Of a stretch of DNA of 64,000 bases, positions 31,790 to 41,449 are shown piece by piece; positions within the stretch are counted from its first letter, which is position 1, and each line of letters begins with the position of its first letter. Where the stretch lies: positions 992,001-1,056,000 of the forward strand of contig JBAIAA010000697.1 in assembly GCA_037893245.1 (NCBI GenBank). The letters are read 5' to 3'. This DNA is from Crossaster papposus (Eukaryota; Echinodermata; Asteroidea; Velatida; Solasteridae). The notes below the pieces were generated by a model. It was not told the origin of the DNA. It saw nothing but the letters and a program-made list of their open reading frames with translations, and made no database searches. The position numbers were made by a program, and so were the translations under genes.

Positions 31790-33304
31790 CTATGGGTTCC
31801 GCTTGTTGTGCGTTACTTTTACCCGATATCTGCGCCATTCCTCCTCCTGTGACGGTAGTGGGGTGCGCTGCCTGTGAGGAGTCGCTGGACGGACTGTTGG
31901 GCAGAAATCTGACGTGGTGTACCTTTTCCGTCGTTTCCATTCCTGATGACGAAAATCCCAGTGATCGATTATATTTCTCCCACTCTCTATCGGTGTTGTA
32001 TGTCTGGTAGTAACTTCAGCGTAGGTCGGAATTTCAGTGTCGTTGATGCAGGGCATTTTCTTCGACTGTGTCGTCGTTGGTGAGATCCGTTGCTCAATGT
32101 TCAATGCGGCGTACGAGTTTTTACTAGGTGGCAGGCCTCTCAAGTGACGGATAAGGTTTTGTGCAAACTTGGTAGTGCCAAAACGTCCAAGATGAACACC
32201 GTCTGAAGCAAGAGATCTTGGTCCGATGTTGTCATTGTTAATGAATTTCCATTTGTGTTTGTCGCAGAATTCATTTATTAGAATGTTTGCTTTCGATATG
32301 CTATGACATTGGTGATGATTCTCACTTCTCCTGTGGATGATTGACGATACACTGATATCGGTGACGGGATACTTCTTCTGGGCCATTTCACAGAGTGATT
32401 CCAGTTTGCTAGCGATCGTCTGAGCATCATCTTTAGTATTATTCGTACCAACATGGATAATGAGCTCAGCCATGCTAGGATCGATGGATCTAGATTCCAG
32501 AACTCTTGAGATGTCTTCAAACTTTGCCCCAGAGTGTGAAGTGACTGTGGCTGACTTGGATTGGCTCAGCTTATTACCTCTGATGTTTTTAATCATGGAG
32601 TCGCCGATAAGGGTAACAGTTTTATTGGATCGCTGCTTAAAATGTGCCGTCTGTTTGGCACGATACTCCTTCATCTGATCATGGAACGGTAGGCCTGTCT
32701 GTGGTATGGTATTGCGTATTGGGGTGGTTGGAGGTGAGAGCGTTTCCCTTTGGTTGGATGTAGGGGTTTGTTGAGATTTATTATTGACCAACGTGTCGAA
32801 GTATATGTCAATGACCTCCTCGGGAGATAAATCTGGCTCATTCGGGTCAGGAACTTGATCAGAAAGCAGCTTAAATCTGTTTGAACATTCAATACCAGAC
32901 TCCGATTGAGTGGTGGGTGCGAGTCTTGAAGAACTGCCATTCGACTTGTGAAGAGACAGACGACTACGTTGCCTTTTGTTGTTAACCGACATCCATGACG
33001 TGCTTGACGGGGCGCTTGTGACGGCCACATTGTGAGTGTCGTCTATTGTCATGTTGGTTGCTATGTGACAACAATGGTCATTGATTGTGGTTGTTAGTAG
33101 TTCTATTGTTTCTTTCATGTTGTCGTTTTCCTTTTCCAACGATTTTACTTGAGAATTAAGATGATCGTTTTCCAAAAACTGTATTCTCAGGGCACTTATT
33201 TCATTCCTCATTTCTTCCAAAGACATTCTCAAATGCTTGAGTTCATCTCCTGGTGAAGGATCTCGATTGACATGGTCTTGGTCTGCCTTTGTAGCATGTA
33301 ACAT
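31790..33304 (-). CDS. CR1 LINE ORF1 with coiled coil and SGNH/GDSL esterase domain
   Basis: 504 codons. Residues ~20-85 form a heptad-rich coiled coil (DELKHLRMSLEEMRNEISAL and following). Residues ~235-390 are an SGNH-type esterase: 'VTLIGDSMIKNI' (nucleophile Ser), 'LIIHVGTNNTKDD' (Asn block) and 'LASDGVHLGRFG' (Asp and His). The tail is Pro/Arg-rich. ORF1 proteins of CR1 elements commonly have this esterase; the role is probably in RNA-protein or membrane association. All four catalytic blocks are seen. The frame runs up to about 130 bp downstream of the 33437-33730 frame. Confidence 0.88.
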   Translation of the reverse strand: MLHATKADQDHVNRDPSPGDELKHLRMSLEEMRNEISALRIQFLENDHLNSQVKSLEKENDNMKETIELLTTTINDHCCHIATNMTIDDTHNVAVTSAPSSTSWMSVNNKRQRSRLSLHKSNGSSSRLAPTTQSESGIECSNRFKLLSDQVPDPNEPDLSPEEVIDIYFDTLVNNKSQQTPTSNQRETLSPPTTPIRNTIPQTGLPFHDQMKEYRAKQTAHFKQRSNKTVTLIGDSMIKNIRGNKLSQSKSATVTSHSGAKFEDISRVLESRSIDPSMAELIIHVGTNNTKDDAQTIASKLESLCEMAQKKYPVTDISVSSIIHRRSENHHQCHSISKANILINEFCDKHKWKFINNDNIGPRSLASDGVHLGRFGTTKFAQNLIRHLRGLPPSKNSYAALNIEQRISPTTTQSKKMPCINDTEIPTYAEVTTRHTTPIESGRNIIDHWDFRHQEWKRRKRYTTSDFCPTVRPATPHRQRTPLPSQEEEWRRYRVKVTHNKRNP

Positions 33305-33436
33305 GGCGGCAGTGTTTAAAGTAACAGCAGCCTGGTCGTTTAGAGAAGATTCAATGGCTGATGTACATTTCAGTTTCGATGACGAGAGGCACGATCTAGG
33401 GAATCGTTTTCGCCGGCCAGTGAGATACAGGTATAA

Positions 33437-33730
33437 TTAAATAATGTCATCAGTGATGGCCTCGACTGATCGCCTAGACTTTAAGGTCAAATGATCCATG
33501 GGACCTTGTGTAGTATTATCTTCGCCATTTTGTAGCGTCTGTACCTGTTTGGCTTCAGCTGACAAGAACAGCTTATTCCTGATGTCGTGAAGCTCATCGG
33601 GACTTAGATTGTCTGTCATCTGCTTCTTAATCAATACCGGTGGTAATCTGCCGATTTGACGGATGATTGGTTGGCCATTTCTGCAGATATTCCGAAGAAA
33701 GACTGGAGCAGTTAAATCTTGTGCTGCCAT
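33437..33730 (-). CDS. small frame at the 5' end of the CR1 LINE
   Basis: 97 codons beginning MAAQDLTAPVFLRNICRNGQ at the very 5' edge of the nested LINE. It is hydrophilic with no recognised domain. It may be an N-terminal extension or separate small ORF of the element, or merely open 5' UTR. The position fits a full-length insertion; the function is unknown. Confidence 0.4.
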   Translation of the reverse strand: MAAQDLTAPVFLRNICRNGQPIIRQIGRLPPVLIKKQMTDNLSPDELHDIRNKLFLSAEAKQVQTLQNGEDNTTQGPMDHLTLKSRRSVEAITDDII

Positions 33731-33734
33731 GTCG

Positions 33735-35047
33735 CAATGTCATTCTATGTCCATTCTACTTCATAGATTAGAAAACAGGTATGGGATTACAGATTTGGCC
33801 CTTCAGTGGTTCACTTCCTACCTAGTGGGTCGTACCCAAAGGATTTGCATTGGGTCAGCAAAGTCAGAGTTGAATCCTTTGCTTTTTGGTGTGCCACAGG
33901 GAAGTGTACTTGGGCCAATTTTGTTCGCATTATACCTTGCACCGTTAGACGATATTTTCAAGAAACGTGACATCAATTTTATGTTGTATGCTGATGACAA
34001 CCAGCTGTACGTATCCTGTAAGAATGGTAATAATTCAAAGGTTCATCTTGAAGCATGTGTTAAGGAAATTAGACAATGGATGTTTTTGAACAAGCTTACT
34101 TTAAATGATTCGAAGACTGAGGTGATTCATTTTCATTCCTCGTTTCGTAAATGCGACCTTTTGTCAGGTTTGCACGTTGGAAATAATGATATTACTCCTA
34201 GCACAGTCATTAGGAATCTCGGTGTGTATTTTGATAAACACTGTAATATGGCTACTCATGTCTCTAAAATGTGCCAATCAGGATATTTTGCTTTGCATCG
34301 CATTAGCAAAATTCGCAATGTTTTAGATCGCACCACTACTGAACGTCTTATCCATGCCTTCATTACGTCACGGTTGGATTATTGCAATAGCCTACTTTAC
34401 GGCCTTCCTGACTATTTAATCCATAGGCTACAATTGGTTCAAAACTCCGCCGCTCGCCTTATTACTCGTACTAAGAAATATCAGCACATCGCCCCTGTTC
34501 TCCAAAGTCTTCAATGGATTCCTGTGGCACAGCGTATTGAGTTTAAGATCCTTATCTTGGTTTATAAAATCTTACATAAACACGCACCTGGTTATTTGTC
34601 GGATTTGTTGACAGTTCGGGAAAGTTCTATAGCCACTCGCTCCTCCACTGAAACACGCCTAGTCCAGCCCCGTTTCAATCAAAATCACTATGGCATGCGT
34701 GCGTTTTCAGTAGCAGCGCCCAGTGTTTGGAATAAACTTCCTTATTTTATTCGTAACGAACCTTCTCTTTTATCTTTTAAGTCTGCATTAAAAACGTATT
34801 ACTTCCGTCAGGTTTTTAAATAACATCCATGATGACTAACTGATTGTGGTTTTAATGTATTTTGAGTATACTTGGTATTTAAATTAATTGATTGGTGATG
34901 TATTAGCATTTTTTAATGTGCTCTTAGTGTATTTAATGATATCTGTTGTATTACTTGTAAATTTGTTGTATTTATTTGTAAAGCGCATTGAGATTGTGCC
35001 AATGATGTAATGCGCTATATAAGAATAAACTATTATTATTATTATTA
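33735..35047 (+). mobile_element. L2-like LINE, second part (RT C-terminal half and 3' end)
   Basis: Resumes the host LINE: 'ILLHRLENRYGITDLALQWF', 'GVPQGSVLGPILFALYL' (motif B), 'MLYADDNQLY' (catalytic YADD), 'FLNKLTLNDSKTEVIHF', 'LDYCNSLLYGLPDYLI', 'LQLVQNSAARLIT', and ending 'FKSALKTYYFRQVFK' with a stop at 34823. The 3' UTR ends 'gcgctatataagaataaac' plus an ATT repeat, the L2-type tail. Together with 27165-28258 this is one element of about 2.4 kb split by the CR1 insertion. Confidence 0.9.
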
Positions 35048-35212
35048 CAAGCCTTCGTAAAAATCACTCAACTTTCTTCGATAAAATATGTCAACGATGG
35101 CGTGGTGTTCGTAAACACTTGCGAGCTAGCTATGACCTTTCATCGCTAGCTCAAATTATGCAGTTTCTACGCAACGATTGACCAATAAGAAAACGACTAT
35201 AAAGGTCAGCTT

Positions 35213-35390
35213 AATCTATTAGCATAATGAGCACCGCCCCCAAAACCTAATGATCCAAGGCGTTCGAGTATCCTCAGTTAGTTTGCATATAATAGTGGCC
35301 GCGTAAGGTCGTTGTTTAAGCACCGATTACCGCTGCGCTGTACGTACGGACGGGTAACGATGAACGCCTTGACCAAGGCCAGTGAAAATC
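35213..35390. repeat. right arm of the long imperfect inverted repeat
   Basis: Reverse complement of the 26097-26284 arm: 'cctaatgatccaaggcgt' at one end and 'cgccttgaccaagg' at the other, with 'gtggccgcgtaaggtcgttg' between. The arms enclose about 9 kb, including the RecQ-like fragment and both LINEs. Confidence 0.75.
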
Positions 35391-35467
35391 GGACTCCTAT
35401 TACCTATAAAATGGTTGAACGCTATCACGTGATCGGTCACGCTCCTAATTATCTTGGAATATTCGGA

Positions 35468-35656
35468 AAGGTGGGGAGGAGGGGTGGGGAGGAGGGGGGA
35501 GGAGGGGTGGGGAGGAGGGCGGAGGAGGGGTGGGGAGGAGTGGGGAGGAGGGCGGAGGAGGGGTGGGGAGGAGGGGTGGGGAGGGGAGGGGAGAGGTGGG
35601 GAGGGGGGGGGGGAGGAGAGGTGGGCAGGGGAGGGGAGAGGTGGGGAGGAGGGGGG
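35468..35656. repeat. purine (G/A) minisatellite
   Basis: Tandem units around GGGGAGGAGGGGTGGGGAGG. Strand-asymmetric, G-quadruplex-prone. The Gly/Glu/Arg/Trp-rich frames across it are artefacts of the repeat. Confidence 0.9.
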
Positions 35657-36004
35657 TCGTTTGACTATAGAGGGCGCTGTTCACATATGTAGGCATATGT
35701 TACGCCCATTTCTATAATTTTTATTTTATTAACAAACCAGTATTTCTGAGAAAAAAAATCGGTATGAAGAAAGTGAAGTACATTTGAAAGAATTGATGCA
35801 TGTACTGTGTAGTTTGCGGCTGGGGATTCCGAAATGCCTACAATAGGAGGGATATTCCAATTGCGTGACTGGAAGGGACAAATCATCAACACAAAAGACT
35901 GTATAGGGACGCGGCTTGGCCACTCCCGTGTCCTATTTGTTCAGAAAAGTCCCAGTCAAATAATTTGAATGCGACCTAACTCTTGGATGTCACGTTTTAT
36001 TCAG

Positions 36005-36085
36005 AGCGGAGACGTCACTCAGGGAACCAGGGAGATGACATCGAACCAGGGACACCAATGATACCTACGCCTACTGATCCAGGAG
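36005..36085 (+). CDS. transmembrane NLR, exon 3: basic and Pro/Thr linker
   Basis: 81 nt, phase 1 in and out, between acceptor 'cgttttattcag' and donor GGAG|GTAAAT. With G from exon 2 it reads E, then RRRHSGNQGDDIEPGTPMIP, then TPTDPG: a basic juxtamembrane patch followed by an acidic/proline linker. It lies about 390 bp before the NACHT exon and about 10 kb after exon 2; that distance is explained by the LINE nest. Identified by splice borders, openness and phase only. Confidence 0.55.
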
Positions 36086-36329
36086 GTAAATCCACACGCA
36101 GAAAAATGGACACATAATTATGATTTAAGAAGTATCCGTTGGCGGCCTGGGTTAAAATGATCCTCGTAAAAAAACCACTTTGGACAAATCATGACTAAAT
36201 ACTTTACCGATAGTTTCTCGAACACTCTACTTCTATTGACCTTTGAGTTTTTTAATAAATGAATTACAGACGAAACGGAACCCATTTTCATTATGTTTTG
36301 ACAGGATTTTGTTGTTTTACTCTTCACAT

Positions 36330-36430
36330 CTTAAACGAGTCAGCCAGGATACAGTACGACAAGGGATACTATAGACTCTATATTCCAACTCAACTTGCTA
36401 CCAATAAGTGTGAGCTAAAATTAAAATACC
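36330..36430 (+). pseudogene. degenerate local duplicate of the start of the NACHT exon
   Basis: 'acgagtcagccaggatacag' and 'ccaataagtgtgagctaaaa' align with 'acgagttcgtcgagtg...' and 'tgataagtgtgagaagac' at 36477-36580. The copy is short, gapped and not preceded by a proper AG acceptor. It is a relic of a small tandem duplication. Confidence 0.6.
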
Positions 36431-36474
36431 CGATTAACATGGTTTGATTTCGATTTGTCCTTTTGTTACATTAG

Positions 36475-38690
36475 AAACGAGTTCGTCGAGTGAGAGGCGA
36501 CAACAACCAGGATGCAGTACGACGCGGAAGAGACGACTCAGGGATTCTAAACTTGCTGCTGATAAGTGTGAGAAGACGCTAAAAGACATCTACATCAGCA
36601 CGGGGAGCTATGTGCAGATGCTGCCATGGGTGGATGATGACCAAAAACACATCATGGACATCTACACAAAGCTACAATTAGAAAAAGGTGATAGGGATTT
36701 GAAGGGAGAGGTGAAATCGTATTGGGATATTTTCAAACTCAAAACAAGAGAGGGCCATCGAATTATACGGGCAATTTTAAGCGGAGGGGCTGGTCTAGGG
36801 AAAACGACTCTCCTTGACAACATTGCCCACGATTGGGCTCGAGGCACTGTTGCTGCACTAAAAAAGTACAAGCTTGTTTTTGTGTTGAAAATGGGTTCCC
36901 TGAAACAAACGTCGGATGTGATAGATGCACTGTTCGATCAGTTGTTAGATAAAGAGACCATAAACAGGAAAGACTTGGAATCCTTCATTGCAGCCAACCC
37001 TGACGACGTGTTGTTTCTGTTAGATGGTTTTGATGAATTCAGGTCGACTGAGCTTGATGAGTCAGAGTTCGGTTCGATTCTTAAAATGCTTAATCGAAAG
37101 GGAAAGTATGCAAAATGCAATGTACTTGTGACAACCCGCCCCTCACACTATGACAAGCTGGTAAAGAACACTTTGATTCAGAGGCCGTTTGCTCGTGTGA
37201 ATGTCTTAGGGTTTAGCGAGGACGATGTTGGGGAATATGTGCACAAATTTTATTCAGAAGAATCATCCAAAGCTTATGGACTTTTTGAGAGAATTGTATC
37301 CTCTGATGTTTTATTAGATTTGGCCAAAAGTCCCATGCTGTTGTTATTGATGTGCTTGTTATGGAAAGACAGTGCTACACTCCCTGACACCATGTTTCGC
37401 CTTTATAATGAGGCACTGCGTTATATATTTAAACGTAAAACAAACATGTCAATAGAAGAGATTTCAAGGCTGGTTACTGCTATTGGAAAGGTTGCTTTGC
37501 GTGATCTACTTTCTTCTGATCAAAATTTATCATTCCAAGAGGGGGATTTTGAGCCGGATGTGCTTGAAATGGCCTTACGAGCTGGCATCCTCACCAGCGA
37601 GCGAGTCTTGAAGGGGACTGACAATTCCAAAATCGTTTATTTCATTCACAAGACGTTTCAAGAATTTTCCGCTGCGATATACTACCAGAGTTTAACATCG
37701 GAAGGAGAAACGCGTGAATTTGAAACGTTCTTTCGTCAAGTGTTTAGGCATAATTTACCAGGATTTGAATATCTTCTGCGTTTTTGTTGCGGTGACAGTG
37801 ATGGGCCACGGACAAATTCAATTCTGAAGATAGTATCACATAAAGTCACAAATGCATGCGATCTATATGATCCAGCCATACAAGTAGCCTTGAAATGTTA
37901 CTTTGAAAGTCAGAGCAAGACATTGCCACCGTTGGAGTTAATTAATTCCGTTATTGGTTCAAATCTACATATTATTGTTCCAGGGATTGACATCGTTTAT
38001 GTACTTCCTAAACAACGTTACCGATGACCAGGAAAGGAGTGGCGGAAATACTTTCCTCGAAAACATAGATACATTAACAATGGATCTTCGCAGCATTCGA
38101 CAGTTGGGTGCAAAATACGTGAATTGTATGAACAGAATGACAAATCTTAAAAGAATTGAAGTAATTGACCAAAAAGCTAGATTTCCAGGCACAAATATAT
38201 TTCTTGAAGACAAAAGGAAACGTACACGTTTCCTTTTGTCTCTACGTCTGAAGAAAATGACGCAGCTTCGGGCCGTGACCTTCGATGGTTGCCTCCTAAC
38301 AAGCAGTAACATGGAGCACATTGGGCAACTGAGTAATGTACCCAACCTTTTTGAATTGAGTCTGTCTGACAATGAGACCCTTGGTGGATCAGGTCAGTCA
38401 TGGTCTCACTTGAAGAAAATCAAAAGCCTCAACAAACTAGTCTTGAGTTCCTGCGAATTGAAAAGTGATGACTTGGAGCACATTGCCGAGGCGCTGAGTA
38501 ATCTGCCCAACCTTGTTGAATTGGATCTGAGTTACAACGATACCCTTGGTGGATCAGGTCGGTCATGGTCTGTCCTGACAAAAATGAACCACCTAAGAAT
38601 GCTTTTTTTAGCGGGCTGTCATTTGACCGCTGACGATAGGGCAGAAATCACCAAAGCAGTGAGTCAAATGACCAGCCTGTATGTGGTATA
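36475..38690 (+). CDS. transmembrane NLR, exon 4: NACHT ATPase and short LRR region (frame broken)
   Basis: Acceptor 'gttacattag' leads in phase 1 into ETSSSSERRQQPGCSTTRKR. A conserved pre-NACHT block follows ('LKDIYISTGSYVQMLPWVDD'), then Walker A 'SGGAGLGKTTLL', Walker B 'VLFLLDGFDEF', sensor 'VLVTTRPSHY' and the NLR motif 'FIHKTFQEFSAA'. The frame stops at 38027; the next frame (from about 37990) carries on with 'LTSFMYFLNNVT' and two LRR modules to 'ITKAVSQMTSLYVVY' at about 38688. Against the second copy, 8 nt are missing near 37985. As it stands the product would be a membrane NACHT protein of about 610 residues without LRRs. NLRs sense intracellular microbial or danger signals. The original stop codon after VVY has been lost at the duplication junction. 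Confidence 0.8.
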
Positions 38691-38696
38691 TCCAAA

Positions 38697-41385
38697 ATGG
38701 GTTACGATTGGGCCTGTGGCACTGTTGATGCACTAAAAAAATACAAGCATGTTTTTGTGTTGAAAATGCGTTCCCTAAAACAAACGTCGGATGTGATAGA
38801 TGCACTGTTTGATCAGTTGTTAGACGAAGCGAACATTAATAGGGAAGACTTGGAATCCTTCATTGCAGCCAACCCTGACAACGTGTTGTTTCTGTTAGAT
38901 GGTTTTGATGAATTCGGGTCGACTGAGCTTGATGAGTCGGAGTTCGGTTCGATTCTTAAAATGCTTAATCGAAAGGGAAAGTACGCAAAATGCAGTGTAC
39001 TTGTGACAACCCGCTCCTCACACTATGACAAGCTGGTAAAGAACACTTTGATTCAGAGGCCGTTTGCTCGTGTGAATGTTTTAGGGTTTAGCGAGGACGA
39101 TGTTAAGGAATATGTGCACAAGTTTTATTCAGGAGAATCATCCAAAGCTGATGGACTTTTTGAGAGAATTGTATCGTCGAATGTTTTATTAGATTTGGCC
39201 AAAAGTCCCATGCTGTTGTTATTGATGTGCTTGTTATGGAAAGACAGTGCTACACTCCCTGACACCATGTTTCGCCTTTATAATAAGGCACTGCATTACA
39301 TATTTAAACGTAAAACAAACATGTCAGAAGAAGAGATTTCAAGGCTGATTACTGCTATTGGAAAGGTTGCTTTGCGCGGCCTACTTTCATCTGATCAAAA
39401 GTTATCATTCCAAGAGGCGGATTTTGAGCCAGATGTGCTTAAAAAGGCCTTACGAGCTGGCATCCTCACCAGCGAGCGAGTCTTGAAGGGGATTGACACT
39501 TCCAAACCCGTTTATTTCATTCACAAGACGTTTCAAGAATTTTCCGCTGCGATATACTACCAGAGTTTAACAGAAGAAGAAACGCATGAATTTGAAACGT
39601 TCTTTCGTCAAGTGTCTGATTTAGCTGGGTTTGAATACCTTCTACGTTTTTGCTGCGGTGACAGTGAGGGGCAACGTACAAATACAATTTTGCAGATGTT
39701 ATCGCATAAAGTCAAAATTGCAGGCAATCTAGGTGATAACGCCATACGAGTAGCCTTGCATTGTTACTTTGAAAGTCAGAGCCAGACATTGCCACCGTTG
39801 GAGTTAATTAATTCCGTTATTGATTTAAATCTAAATATTGGTCTACCAGGGAGTGATGATTTGACATCGTTCATGTACTTCCTAAACAACGTTACCGGTG
39901 ACCAGAAAAAGGGTGGCGGAAATACTTGCCTCAAAAAGATACATACATTAACAATGGATCCTCGCAGCATTCGACAGTTGGGTCCAAAATACGTGCATTT
40001 TGTAAACAGAATGCCAAATCTTCAAAGAATTGGAGTACATAGGCCTACTAACCAAATGGGATTTGCAAGCACAATTAGAATCTGTAAAGACAGTACACGT
40101 TTCATTTTGTCTCTACGTCTGAAAGAAATGACGCAGCTTCAGGCCGTGACCGTCAATCATTGCAACCTAACAAGCAGTGACATGGAGCACATTGTTGGGC
40201 AACTGAGTAATCTGCCCAACCTTGTTGAATTGGATCTGTCTGACAATGAGACCCTTGCTGGATCAGGTCGGTCATGGTCTCACTTGAAGGAAATCAAAAC
40301 ACTCAACAAACTAGACTTGTGTTACTACGTATTGAGAAGTGATGACTTGAAGCACATTGCCAAGGCGCTGGGTAATCTGCCCAACCTTGTTGAATTGGAT
40401 CTGTCTCGCAATACGACCCTTGGTGGATCAGGTCAGTCATGGTCTCACTTGAAGGAAATCAAAACACTCGACAAACTAGACTTGGGTTATTGCGGATTGA
40501 GAAGTGATGCCTTGAAGCATATTGCCGTGGCGCTAAGTAATCTGCCCAACCTTGTTGAACTGGATCTGTCTCGCAATAAGACCCTTGGTGGATCAGGTCG
40601 GTCATGGTCTCACTTGAAGGAAATCAAAACACTCAACAAACTAGACTTGGGTGACTGCGGATTGAGAAGTGATGACTTGGAGCACATTGCCGTGGCGCTG
40701 TGTAATCTGCCCAACCTTGTTGAATTGGATCTGTCTCGCAATACGACCCTTGCTGGATCAGGTCAGTCATGGTCTCATCACTTGAAGGAAATCCAAACCC
40801 TCAACAAACTAGACTTGTTTTTTTGCGGATTGAGAAGTGATGCATTGAAGCACATTGCCGAGGTGCTGGGTAATCTTCCCAACCTTGTTGAATTGAATCT
40901 GTCTCACAATGAGACCCTTGGTGGATCAGGTCGGTCATGGTCTCACTTGAAGGAAATCAAAACACTCAACAAACTAGACTTGGGTGACTGCGGATTGAGA
41001 AGTGATGACTTGGAGCACATTGCCGTGGCGCTGGGTAATCTGCCTAACTTTGTTGAATTGAATCTGTCTGGCAATGAGACCCTTGCTGGATCAGGTCGGT
41101 CATGGTCTCACTTGAAGGAAATCAAAACACTCAACAAACTAGACTTGGGTTTTTGCAAATTGAGAAGTGATGACTTGAAGCACATTGCCGAGGCGCTGAG
41201 TAATCTGCCCAACCTTGTTGAATTGAATCTGTCTGACAATGTGGATCAGGTCGGTCATGGTCTGTCCTGTCAAAAATGAACCACCTCGTAAAGCTTTCTT
41301 TTGGGGCTGTTGGTTGACCACTGCCGATAGGGCAGAAATCACCGAAGCAGTGAGTCAAATGACCAGCCTGGAAGTGGTATATTAG
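38697..41385 (+). pseudogene. second NACHT-LRR copy, truncated at the NACHT start
   Basis: A tandem copy of the exon above beginning inside NACHT ('DWACGTVDALKKYKHVFVL'), so it lacks the membrane exons, pre-NACHT block and Walker A. It keeps Walker B ('VLFLLDGFDEF'), 'VLVTTRSSHY' and 'FIHKTFQEFSAA'. It is open for 860 codons to 41279. The LRR part is expanded into about seven 168 bp modules of two LRRs each ('LPNLVELDLSxNxTLxGSGR', 'SWSHLKEIKTLNKLDL', 'GLRSDDLEHIAVAL'). Near 41240 about ten bases are missing relative to copy one, shifting the frame; the ancestral stop (VVY then TAG) is at 41383-41385. No promoter or start of its own is seen. Probably a pseudogene, or usable only as a source for gene conversion. 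Confidence 0.82.
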
Positions 41386-41449
41386 TCTCATAATGGGCTT
41401 CGTACATGCAGCATTTTGAAAGAGCTTTGATCGTGCGCGTTTGCGTGTA

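Larger units (their letters stand above)
28259..33734 (-). mobile_element. CR1-type LINE, apparently full length, nested in the L2-like LINE
   Basis: About 5.5 kb on the minus strand with the canonical order: 5' region, ORF1 with an esterase domain, APE endonuclease, RT, 3' end. The 3' end, read on its own strand, has a 'gaccaccctggttaaataaa' tail. It splits the host LINE between the codons for DH of RT motif A and 'ILLHRLENRYG'. No clear target duplication is seen. A frame break between endonuclease and RT makes this copy unable to express ORF2 as one protein. Confidence 0.88.

Noticed and set aside
35312-35717. Gly/Glu/Arg-rich frames of 75-126 codons
   Set aside because: Artefact of the purine minisatellite.
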